A program made the position numbers and the translations under genes. Positions 1 to 7,507 of a stretch of DNA of 64,000 nt are shown one piece after another (positions within the stretch are counted from its first letter, which is position 1; each line of letters begins with the position of its first letter). The DNA comes from Alphaproteobacteria bacterium. Its GTDB lineage: Bacteria; Pseudomonadota; Alphaproteobacteria; Caedimonadales; UBA9215. Location of the stretch: assembly GCA_009993885.1 (NCBI GenBank), contig JAACSN010000009.1, positions 1 through 64,000 of the forward strand, written 5' to 3'. The notes under the pieces were generated by a model. It worked only from the letters and a program-made list of their open reading frames with translations. It had not been told where the DNA came from and did not search any database.

Positions 1-118
1 TTTTTTGATTTTATAATCACTCAAACCCTTTTTCATACTAGCATTAAAACCTATTTTAAAAGTTTATGCTAGTCTAGACCCAAAAGAAATATAGAAATCT
101 TTACGCAAAAAACACGCC

Positions 119-796
119 TTAAGAAACCTTTTGGCACAAAGATTTAACAAACCGATTCATGCCCGTTTGACGGCTTCGTTTTAAACGCTCGGCGTCTAAA
201 ATAGCCCGTACCTGCTCTAAGGCATGATCCAAACCGTCGTTAATAATCACATAATCGTATTCGGCCCAATGGCTTATCTCATCCGCTGCACGGGACATGC
301 GTTCTTGTACAATACCTAGAGAATCTTGCGCACGCTCGATGAGACGTCGCTCTAACTCCCCCCAAGAAGGCGGCAACAAGAAAACGGTAACAAGATCCCC
401 CCTAGCCGCCTGAGAAAGCTGCTGTGTCCCTTGCCAATCGATATCAAACAAAACGTCGCAACCCTGACTAAGAGCTTCTTCCACAGGCGCTGCAGGCGTT
501 CCGTAATAATGACCGAAAACCTTTGCCCACTCTAAGAAAGTTCCCTGAGAAATCGAGTCATTAAAAGAAGCCTCATCCACAAAATGATAGTCATGCCCGG
601 AACTTTCCCCCGGACGACGTTTTCTGGTTGTGTGAGAAATGGAAATTTTTAAATTAGAATCCGTTTTTAAAAGGCGGCGAGAAATTGTGGTTTTTCCGGC
701 TCCGGAAGGAGAAGACAAAACAAACATTAAACCGCGACGTTCAATTTTGTTTTTCTGAAAATTTACCATAGGTGTTATGCTTTTAGAAACTATCAT
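119..796 (-). CDS. gmk: Guanylate kinase
   Basis: Phosphorylates GMP (and dGMP) to GDP with ATP in the cytoplasm. The P-loop SSPSGAGKTT lies at residues 28-37, followed by the GMP-binding stretch TTRKRRPGE near residue 57 and HDYHFV near 69, all standard for the family. Length is 225 aa from the first ATG; an ATG at 769 would give 216 aa, closer to the usual length, and neither has a clear Shine-Dalgarno. In many alphaproteobacteria gmk closes an acpP-fabF-mltG-yicC-gmk neighbourhood. Here those genes are on the same strand, but an island and accD separate gmk from mltG, and yicC is not seen. Function is certain; the start is not. Confidence 0.95.
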   Translation of the reverse strand: MIVSKSITPMVNFQKNKIERRGLMFVLSSPSGAGKTTISRRLLKTDSNLKISISHTTRKRRPGESSGHDYHFVDEASFNDSISQGTFLEWAKVFGHYYGTPAAPVEEALSQGCDVLFDIDWQGTQQLSQAARGDLVTVFLLPPSWGELERRLIERAQDSLGIVQERMSRAADEISHWAEYDYVIINDGLDHALEQVRAILDAERLKRSRQTGMNRFVKSLCQKVS

Positions 797-830
797 TAAA
801 CAAATATAAACTTAGGAGGCAAAAAAGCCA

Positions 831-1097
831 ATGATGAAATTTCTAAAAATAATAGCTGCTTTGTTTTTATTCATTCTGGCTTTCTTTATTTATATCAATG
901 GGGACGAGGTTCTTGCACAAACAGGGATCGGTTTTGGAGAGTTACGGTACACCCTCCTCATTCTTGTGGTGATTGCGCCCATTCTTCTTGGACTTTTGCT
1001 TTTTATGGGCGCCATGAAAATGAAAGCGGTTAAATACATCATTCCCCTTTTGTTAATCGACGCAATCGCTATTATTTGGATATCCTCAACCCTTTAG
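831..1097 (+). CDS. Small membrane protein, unknown function
   Basis: An 88-residue protein that is almost entirely hydrophobic, with three predicted membrane segments (about residues 3-23, 40-62 and 66-86) joined by short loops containing a few charged residues. An AGGAGG sits 10 bases before the first of two adjacent ATG codons, a strong ribosome site that supports real translation. It is divergent from gmk and its last 12 bases overlap the 3' end of accD on the other strand. I do not recognise a family. Confidence 0.7.
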   Translation: MMKFLKIIAALFLFILAFFIYINGDEVLAQTGIGFGELRYTLLILVVIAPILLGLLLFMGAMKMKAVKYIIPLLLIDAIAIIWISSTL

Positions 1098-1931
1098 TAA
1101 TAAGGACAGGATATTACCCAAGGTCTTATTAAGATCCTTGCGGTGAACAACCTGATCAAGCATTCCGTGATCCAAAAGATACTCGGCCGTTTGAAAATCG
1201 TCGGGTAGTTTTTGTTTAATCGTTTGCTCAATCACACGTCGTCCTGCAAAACCGATCATCGCTTTAGGTTCTGCAATATGAATATCACCCAACATAGCAA
1301 AAGAAGCTGTTACACCGCCGGTTGTCGGATCTGTTAACAAAACGATATAAGGCAACCGGCTCTCTTTAAGCTTTGAAATCGCAGCCGTAGACCGTGCCAT
1401 TTGCATAAGAGACAAAATTCCCTCCTGCATACGAGCGCCACCGGAGGCCGGCACAACAATCAAAGCCGCCCCTTTTTCCCTTGCATAATCGGCAGCTTTT
1501 ACAAGACCTTCCCCAACGGAAAGCCCCATAGACCCTCCCATGAATTGAAAATTAAACGCCGCGCAAACAACGGATTTTCCGCCAATTTTTCCAAAACCGA
1601 TCACAAGAGCATCTTCTTCCTTTGTTTTCCCTTGAGCCTCCTTTTTACGCTCTGAATAACGCTTAATATCTTTAAACTTAAGGGGGTCATTAACAACAGC
1701 CGGCAACGGAATGCGCTCGAAAGTCGCCCCGTCAAACAAGAGCTCGAGGCGCTTTACCGGTCCAATACGCATATGGTAATCACATTGAGGGCACACATAA
1801 TCTGCATCGGACAATTCTCTGTGAAAAATCATTTGCTCACAAGAAGGACATTTATCCCATAATTTTTCAGGCACATCCTTACTGACAAGGGCTTTGAGCT
1901 TTGGCTTAACGAAGTTACGAATCCAATTCAT
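1086..1931 (-). CDS. accD: Acetyl-CoA carboxylase carboxyltransferase subunit beta
   Basis: Beta half of the carboxyltransferase that moves the carboxyl group from biotin carrier protein to acetyl-CoA, the committed step of fatty-acid synthesis. The N-terminal zinc ribbon is complete, with cysteines 28, 31, 47 and 50. The crotonase-like carboxyltransferase core follows, with glycine-rich segments FMGGSMGLSVGEG and ASGGARMQEG that form the oxyanion and CoA site. Length of 281 aa is normal. It lies on the same strand as gmk, mltG, fabF and acpP but is separated from mltG by the accessory island. No accA is present in the window. Confidence 0.96.
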   Translation of the reverse strand: MNWIRNFVKPKLKALVSKDVPEKLWDKCPSCEQMIFHRELSDADYVCPQCDYHMRIGPVKRLELLFDGATFERIPLPAVVNDPLKFKDIKRYSERKKEAQGKTKEEDALVIGFGKIGGKSVVCAAFNFQFMGGSMGLSVGEGLVKAADYAREKGAALIVVPASGGARMQEGILSLMQMARSTAAISKLKESRLPYIVLLTDPTTGGVTASFAMLGDIHIAEPKAMIGFAGRRVIEQTIKQKLPDDFQTAEYLLDHGMLDQVVHRKDLNKTLGNILSLLLKG

Positions 1932-2002
1932 CAGGGTACTTTCTTCTTTATATCACTTAGAGTGAGAGTAAAAGCATTTGGGGTAAAAGGTCAATTCTAA
2001 AG

Positions 2003-2860
2003 TCACTTTAAAAAGGATATTTTCTTAGGAAAGCTCCTTTTTTCTCTTTTAAATTGCCGAATCAATCCCTGCCTCATCGCCCTCATGTAAAACTCCAAGC
2101 TTTCTTCTGTCCTCGGAACCGCATCGGGGTATTCCCCGGAAAGGATTCCAAAAGTTCTTTTTACACTATAACGCCTACCGCTTAGTAAGTTCGTTTTCAC
2201 CAAGTTATAAGTAAACGCCTCAATTTCTCCGGAAAATTTGTTTTCTTGAGGCGTCGGGACAGCATCCAATAACCCCAAAGAATATTTAGCAACAAAAATA
2301 TAAAATCTTAAAGTACTTGAGGGCACTTCTGAAAATTCTTTTTGAAACAATAGATAGATATCTGTTTGAAAAATATAATGATTTTTTTCATGTGCTTGAC
2401 TTAGCAAAGTCTCTAAGAAGGCTTTATGCTTCTCCTTTATTTTAAGATGCTTGCGGGCTGACGGTTCTCTCGGTCTCTTTCGAGGGTGTTCCACAACGAA
2501 AGTGAGAGTTCTTTTCCGTTTCTCAGGATTTAGGGTTCCGGAGTCGGAAGCGGATAATAAAGCGGATAAGTCGGATAAGGATATGAATAAAGAAGAAGAT
2601 GATGATGCGGGGCTCTCTATGACAGGCAACGGCTCCTCTGTCATCGCATCCTCATCATCCTCAAAAGGTGCATCCGCCAAAAGAAGAGCTTTTTCAGGGG
2701 GAGCCTGACGGAGGGCACGATGATTCAAAATTGCTTTTTCCACTTGAGCCTTATAAAACAGAGACAAAGACCTATCACCGCAAATATCCCCGTCTACAGT
2801 TAGTGAAGTGGGCGGAAGGATATCATGAAAAATTTTCAATTCTTCCTGTGACAAATTCAA
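2003..2860 (-). CDS. Hypothetical protein with acidic/serine-rich and basic NLS-like segments
   Basis: A 285-residue protein I cannot assign. It lacks a signal peptide. Residues about 66-110 are acidic and serine-rich. They are followed by a strongly basic stretch (about 112-146) with KRKR and HPRKRPREPSARKHLK clusters that resemble a bipartite nuclear localisation signal, then a more ordered C-terminal half. The start is a TTG at 2860, and the next in-frame ATG is about 70 codons in. The 48-bp repeat also found at 6311-6358 begins at 2854, inside the first two codons, so the original 5' end may have been replaced by the repeat. Host-directed effector is only one possible reading. Confidence 0.6.
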   Translation of the reverse strand: MNLSQEELKIFHDILPPTSLTVDGDICGDRSLSLFYKAQVEKAILNHRALRQAPPEKALLLADAPFEDDEDAMTEEPLPVIESPASSSSSLFISLSDLSALLSASDSGTLNPEKRKRTLTFVVEHPRKRPREPSARKHLKIKEKHKAFLETLLSQAHEKNHYIFQTDIYLLFQKEFSEVPSSTLRFYIFVAKYSLGLLDAVPTPQENKFSGEIEAFTYNLVKTNLLSGRRYSVKRTFGILSGEYPDAVPRTEESLEFYMRAMRQGLIRQFKREKRSFPKKISFLK

Positions 2861-2916
2861 AGACCACCACCAGAGGTGGTGGTTTACCCTACGGGATTAA
2901 TTAACTTGACAGCGCC
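2854..2916. repeat. Hairpin repeat plus inverted-repeat end, fragment of a non-autonomous element
   Basis: Bases 2854-2901 are identical to 6311-6358. They contain a perfect 9-bp hairpin with a 3-base loop (ACCACCACC at 2863-2871, GGTGGTGGT at 2875-2883). The following AATTAACTTGACAGCGCC (2899-2916) differs at two bases from the right terminal repeat of the element ending at 5071. I read this as the right end of an element whose left part is missing. Small palindromes of this kind occur at IS200/IS605-type ends, but no transposase is nearby. Confidence 0.75.
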
Positions 2917-2942
2917 GAGATTACCATATGATGATCTTTCTG

Positions 2943-4382
2943 TTAAAAAATTATACAATTATCTTCTTCGACACCCTTTTCGCTTCCCTTATATTCTTGA
3001 ATTCCCAGAGCTGATAATGGATCAATGATCCCATTTCCATAATACATTGCGAGTCCTGGAGCTGGGAGAAGACAGCTTGAATCAAGGATATTCAATAGAT
3101 CAATTCCTGAGTAATCGCATCCCTGTTTATTATAATGTTCATCCATTAAAGTAATCAGCCCTACAACTGTCGGCGCAGAAAGAGAAGTACCAGACTCAGT
3201 TATAAATTTTCCTCCACTTGCTGCCACCATTAAATTACTTCCAAAAGCCGTTAAAGTGATTGCTTGGAGGCATTTATCATCCCCCGGATAATTGCTAGTT
3301 GGAGAAAGTTCCACATCAAAACTGTTCCCATTTTTAAATGAAACATTTGTTCGAGAGAAATGGCGGTTTCCAGATGATTTTGCAAGCATTAGATTCGTCA
3401 CTATGCGAACTCTACTCTTAAGAACTGGGTGATTAGCATATTGCTGGAAACCAATTGATCTCCTTCCGCGAATATAATTATTTTCATAAATTATTTTCTC
3501 ACGATATTCTAAATTAATGTTTTCTTCAAGTGATGGATTATAAATATCATTGAAAAAAATAGAACTTGATATATCAGCACTCTCATTCTTTGCGCAGAAA
3601 ATTAAGATCTTATCTGTTCTTTCTAGGCCCTCTGCTATAAAATCTAAGAAATGAGAAGTTAGCTTATAAGTGTCCAGATAATCGATTGGAGTCTGAATAT
3701 CAAAACTCGCATTAATAACTCGTCCAGGAGAATCAAATATAATTTTAAAAGCGTCAAAAATACTATCATCAATTTTTTGGGCCAATAGGTTCTTTTCTGG
3801 ATAGAGCGTCAGGGCTTGTTCAAGCATCTCCGGGTGATCTTCATGAAGCAGAAATTCATTCAATTCGGCAAAAGTGTAGACTGCTGAACTCGCGCATCTT
3901 ATAATAGAATTTACCCAACCGGATCTGTTTCCAGTGATGCTTGCATGGCTGCAACTGACTAAGATGGGTTTTGCTTCAGGTACAATTCCTCCACCATAAT
4001 TATAATTGTTGCATGGGATTCCAACAAGAACACTCAATACCTTCTGGCAGTGATCTTGATCATTCATAAAATCTAATCCAAAAGGTTTAAAGCCTTGATG
4101 GTAACGGAAGGTAGATAAGTCTTTAAATCCTTCCGGACATTTCGGATGGCGTCCAACATCAATGCATTGAACTTCTATTCTTTTAAAGGCTGGGTGGTTG
4201 GATTCAAATGTAAAATTCGGCTCAAGGAGGATAACAGTCTGCCCCTTTCCTTTTATACCCATTTGATGAATTTCTTCAAATCCAATAGAATATTTTCCGA
4301 TAGTATTTGACTCACTAGTCAACCCATAGGTTGCAAAAACAATCATTGTTAGCATTAAATTTATTATAAATTTTACAATCAT
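2943..4382 (-). CDS. Divergent secreted subtilisin-like (S8 family) protein
   Basis: A 479-residue protein with a Sec signal peptide (about residues 1-22) and a subtilase fold. The serine motif SGTSLSAP is intact at 397-404 (Ser400). An HCQKV motif at 111-115 fits the catalytic His region (normally HGTHV). FCAKNES at 262-268 matches the oxyanion Asn strand (Asn266), and YGNGIIDPLSAL at 448-459 matches the usual C-terminal subtilase motif. The catalytic Asp position (normally DTG) reads LLEPNF, so Glu54 stands where Asp is expected. It may therefore be a weak or inactive protease, or use Glu. It lies alone between repeat copies ending at 2916 and starting at 4493/4756, which suggests acquisition as a cassette. 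Confidence 0.8.
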   Translation of the reverse strand: MIVKFIINLMLTMIVFATYGLTSESNTIGKYSIGFEEIHQMGIKGKGQTVILLEPNFTFESNHPAFKRIEVQCIDVGRHPKCPEGFKDLSTFRYHQGFKPFGLDFMNDQDHCQKVLSVLVGIPCNNYNYGGGIVPEAKPILVSCSHASITGNRSGWVNSIIRCASSAVYTFAELNEFLLHEDHPEMLEQALTLYPEKNLLAQKIDDSIFDAFKIIFDSPGRVINASFDIQTPIDYLDTYKLTSHFLDFIAEGLERTDKILIFCAKNESADISSSIFFNDIYNPSLEENINLEYREKIIYENNYIRGRRSIGFQQYANHPVLKSRVRIVTNLMLAKSSGNRHFSRTNVSFKNGNSFDVELSPTSNYPGDDKCLQAITLTAFGSNLMVAASGGKFITESGTSLSAPTVVGLITLMDEHYNKQGCDYSGIDLLNILDSSCLLPAPGLAMYYGNGIIDPLSALGIQEYKGSEKGVEEDNCIIF

Positions 4383-4492
4383 TATTTTTCTTTCTTGCGT
4401 CTTTAATTAACAGAATATTACAATACATATACTTTATTCTTTTCATATTCAAGTTTTTTCTACCTTTGGTATTGAACCGTGATAGGCTCTGA

Positions 4493-4711
4493 AATACGGG
4501 TTCTATGGAAGCCCCCCCCAAAACTGTTAGTTCTGAGGTGAATTTCTCTCGTGAGGTGTTGATTTAAGCCATTTTTCAGAAATATCAACGCTGTGACTCT
4601 CTACAAAAGAACAACGTTAATATCTAAGTTATTCATACGTTCGCTTGGATATAAGGTGGTTAAATTTCTTAAAAGAAACACATTTGGGGTTTCTTCCACA
4701 GAACCCGTATT
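4493..4711. repeat. Short element with about 19-bp terminal inverted repeats
   Basis: AATACGGGTTCTATGGAAG at 4493-4511 is matched, with one mismatch, by the reverse complement of 4693-4711. A weaker match continues another 12-15 bases inward. The 219-bp interior has no credible coding sequence. The layout is that of a MITE-like non-autonomous element. Its terminal sequence differs from that of the element at 4756-5071. No clear target-site duplication is visible. Confidence 0.6.
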
Positions 4712-4755
4712 GAAAAAAGATTCCTAGCAAAAGCTTATCAATATTTGAAGACTCA

Positions 4756-5071
4756 GGCACCGTCAAGTTAATTTCGGTCTTGGCCCATGGTTAAGGAACG
4801 CCAAACGAGCCGCCATCTCTAATTTTCAACTTTAAAAATCTATATTCTCTGGGGGTTAGAGGGGATCAATATTTTCCTTCACGGCGAATGACAGTAACTT
4901 ATGAATGATTGTAATTAAATGACGAAAGTGCAGGTATCAAAGGGTTAAAAAGGCATTTGAATTAGAGATGGCGGCTCGTTTGGCCTTCCCTAACCATGGG
5001 CCGAATTCTTTGCGCCTAAAATTTGGGACAAAGGCTCCTTTGCACTCAACTCAAATTAACTTGACGGTGCC
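4756..5071. repeat. MITE-like element with perfect 19-bp terminal inverted repeats
   Basis: GGCACCGTCAAGTTAATTT at 4756-4774 is the exact reverse complement of 5053-5071. A second inner inverted pair of about 43 bp lies at 4782-4824 and 4960-5002. The 316-bp element has no open frame for a transposase. Its left half (to about 4907) is nearly identical to 6125-6305, except that a block of about 30 bp just inside the left end is missing here. Together with the element above, it fills most of the non-coding stretch between the subtilase (4382) and the F-box gene (5114). Confidence 0.8.
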
Positions 5072-5113
5072 CACGACTGATACCGTGGGTCATTGTCTAT
5101 CAATAAAGCAAGT

Positions 5114-6022
5114 TTAAAAATGAAATGTGAAATTTCGTACCCAGGCGTCATAATAACCGCTAGTCGTCACAAAAAACATATTGGCAACAGAACAGCCACC
5201 CATGACCATATTCTCATAAATTTGACGGTGACCGTGCGTGCGCAAAAACTGCGCGATCGCACCCTCACTAATCATACCACTCGCCGGTAGCAGTTGACAC
5301 CCATAATCATCCTTGGTACGAATCACCCTATCCCCCCATCTCCAAAACAATCCCACGGAGGCAACTTCGGGGTTCCAACGATCGCAGGCATCCTTAAACT
5401 TATCGGCATGAAGGCCATTGATTAAGCCATGAGTGCTTACCAGAACAACAACTCTGTCTTTATTCTCATTGCCCACCTTAAGAAATTCCTCAACGCTGGT
5501 CGTGATGCGGAGATACTTCGATGTTTTACCACATTCAGATAAATCAAAGGTACCCTTCAAAGTATGCTCAGAGCCTGAGGTTTTCATGTGCTTAACCACT
5601 TGCGTCTCTGGATCTGTGTACGTCAAAGTTAAACCATTAAGGGGAGATCCCCAGTAACGGCGCAGGCAGTCCTCCATGAAAAAGTCATTTCGTTTGGTTG
5701 TGTAAGCGTGACCAAAGACACCTTTTTCAGGATTGTTGCATTTTGAAAGAGATGACCCCATAGAGTTATGCCAATGCTTACAAACAAGCTCTAAGCCTCG
5801 AGGGTCAACACCATTTTCGCTTAATTCGATAAAAATTAATTTCATAATATCACCTGGTAAAGCATCTTGGAATTCATCATAAAATGGCTCAACCTCATAA
5901 ACAGGTTGTGGACTTTGTTTTGGATCTTGGTCAATCACATCAGATGCATAGGAAACCTGGGGCACCACAAGGGTCAACGCCAGGAAAAAAGAGGTGGAAA
6001 TAATTTTTAGTTTAGTATTCAT
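5114..6022 (-). CDS. Secreted protein with F-box-like motif and putative clan CD cysteine-peptidase-like domain
   Basis: The ATG at 6022 has an AAGGAT ribosome site and gives 302 residues with a classic signal peptide ending SYA-S at 26/27. Residues about 55-86 (LPGDIMKLIFIELS then LELVCKHWHNS) match the F-box pattern of a leucine-proline start and an LVCKxW end, a motif that in eukaryotes binds Skp1 in ubiquitin ligases. The C-terminal half has a hydrophobic strand ending in His-Gly (VVVLVSTHG, His198) and a second strand ending in Gly-Cys (NMVMGGCSVAN, Cys277). This His-Gly/Cys arrangement is seen in caspase, CHAT and C80-type peptidases. The F-box call is moderately firm; the peptidase call is a hypothesis. 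It is flanked by related repeats on both sides. Confidence 0.65.
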   Translation of the reverse strand: MNTKLKIISTSFFLALTLVVPQVSYASDVIDQDPKQSPQPVYEVEPFYDEFQDALPGDIMKLIFIELSENGVDPRGLELVCKHWHNSMGSSLSKCNNPEKGVFGHAYTTKRNDFFMEDCLRRYWGSPLNGLTLTYTDPETQVVKHMKTSGSEHTLKGTFDLSECGKTSKYLRITTSVEEFLKVGNENKDRVVVLVSTHGLINGLHADKFKDACDRWNPEVASVGLFWRWGDRVIRTKDDYGCQLLPASGMISEGAIAQFLRTHGHRQIYENMVMGGCSVANMFFVTTSGYYDAWVRNFTFHF

Positions 6023-6124
6023 GTCAATATCCTTCAAAAAATAGATCAAGTAAAAGCATAATAGCTATAAATTATTTTATGACAATATACAAGTTTTATT
6101 CACAAAAATCTCACAAGTCATTAT

Positions 6125-6358
6125 GGCACCGTCAAGTTAATTTCGGTCTTGAGTGACCTTGTGAAAATCTTCTCGGTTAGGCTCATGGTTAAGGAACGCC
6201 AAACGAGCCGCCATCTCTAATTTTCAACTTTAAAAATCTATATTCTCTGAGGGTTAGAGGGGATCAATATTTTCCTTCACGGCGAATGACAGTAACTTAT
6301 GAATGCTTGGAATTCAAAGACCACCACCAGAGGTGGTGGTTTACCCTACGGGATTAAT
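6125..6358. repeat. Second copy of the GGCACC-type repeat element, right end truncated
   Basis: It starts with the same 19-bp terminal repeat as 4756-4774 and stays nearly identical to it through 6305, apart from about 30 extra bases near the left end. It ends with the 48-bp hairpin-containing block shared with 2854-2901 (hairpin arms 6320-6328 and 6332-6340). The right terminal repeat that follows that block at 2899-2916 is absent here. It lies between the F-box gene and mltG. Confidence 0.8.
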
Positions 6359-6490
6359 CAGAAAAATCTATTGATGATCCGTATGAATCGGAGACATTAA
6401 CGACAAAAAATGAAGTAAAAAAACAAATAAGTTTCAGCATAATAATTTCCAATATCTAAAAAGGCGAAACACACATGTAATAGATTGTCC

Positions 6491-7477
6491 TTAAGGTAAA
6501 TGAAGCTTCTTTTTTCTAATTTTCCGCCATTGACTATGATTTTGAGAATGCTCTTTATAGGTTTTTGAGAAAACATGCCCCCCCGTGCCATCGGCAACAA
6601 AGAACAAGTCCTCACTAATAAGGGGATTCAAAACCGCTTCTAAAGAAGCTTTTCCCGGGTGACAAATAGGCGTCGGCGGAAGCCCTCTAATCAAATAGGT
6701 ATTATAAGGGGAATCCACCTTTAAATCGTCTCGTGTTAATGTGCGATCAAAAGGCTTACGATCTATATGCTCAAACGCATAAATAACCGTTGGATCCGTT
6801 TGCAGAGGCATATCTTTTTTTAAACGATTCAAAAAAACAGCCGCAATATGAGGCCTCTCTTTTTCAAGGGCTGTTTCTTTTTCAACAATACTTGCAAGAA
6901 TGACAACCTCTTCCTTGCTTCTTAAAGGTGTTTTATCCTTATAACGCTCCCATAACTCGGACAAGGTTTTCCTTAGGGCAATTTGCATTTGAGAGATAAT
7001 ATTTTGGCGACTTTCCCCCCTGAAAAAAGTATAGGTTTCAGGCAGCAAGGAGCCTTCAAGAATTGTGTCCGCCACGTCTCCTTGAAGTTTTTCTTCTGCC
7101 TGCAAAAGAAGTTTTATCTCTCTGCTCGTTAAACCTTCGGCAAGGGTTAAGCGGTGGTAAACAATATCCCCTCGGCAAAGCTTTTCAATGACAGATTCAA
7201 GACTACGCAATTCCGGAAAACGATACTCACCCGAGCGCAACTGATTGCCGAAGCCTCGCAGTCTGACAGACCAATAAAAAATCTTCCCTGAAGGAATTAC
7301 GCCCTCTTTTTCCAAGAGGATTCCAATAGCTTTGGCTGACATTTTAGGAGGAATGATAAGGGTTACTGAAGACGGATAAATAGCTTCTTCTTCATAATCC
7401 TGCACAAAAATCTTATAGAAAAAACCTAAAGAGAGTAGAAAAATTAAAACAGCTAAAAGAGAAAAGGCCTTTTTCAC
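6491..7477 (-). CDS. mltG: Endolytic murein transglycosylase MltG
   Basis: Inner-membrane lytic transglycosylase that cuts nascent glycan strands and so sets their length. One N-terminal membrane anchor (about residues 4-24) precedes a LysM-like region and the YceG domain. The catalytic motif ASIVEKET is at 195-202 with Glu199, and FLNRLKKDMPLQTDPTVIY follows at 215-233, as in the family. Length of 328 aa is normal. It is directly downstream of fabF on the same strand with a 30-bp gap, the classical arrangement. In relatives yicC and gmk usually follow, but here a repeat element and the accessory island do. Confidence 0.95.
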   Translation of the reverse strand: MKKAFSLLAVLIFLLSLGFFYKIFVQDYEEEAIYPSSVTLIIPPKMSAKAIGILLEKEGVIPSGKIFYWSVRLRGFGNQLRSGEYRFPELRSLESVIEKLCRGDIVYHRLTLAEGLTSREIKLLLQAEEKLQGDVADTILEGSLLPETYTFFRGESRQNIISQMQIALRKTLSELWERYKDKTPLRSKEEVVILASIVEKETALEKERPHIAAVFLNRLKKDMPLQTDPTVIYAFEHIDRKPFDRTLTRDDLKVDSPYNTYLIRGLPPTPICHPGKASLEAVLNPLISEDLFFVADGTGGHVFSKTYKEHSQNHSQWRKIRKKKLHLP

Positions 7478-7507
7478 GGGTCATTTTCTCCTTAGCTACT
7501 TATGGTA

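Noticed and set aside
1-118. Hairpin ACTAGCAT/ATGCTAGT near the window start as a gmk terminator
   Set aside because: The stem is imperfect beyond 8 bp, and no T-run follows on the minus strand, so it is not supported as a terminator.
4315-4521. Open frame of 68 codons on the minus strand upstream of the subtilase
   Set aside because: It overlaps the subtilase start in another frame, runs into the end of a repeat element and has no ribosome site or recognisable product.
4756-6358. A transposase gene or a complete insertion sequence
   Set aside because: Inverted repeats are clear, but no frame in or near them encodes a transposase; the elements are treated as non-autonomous.
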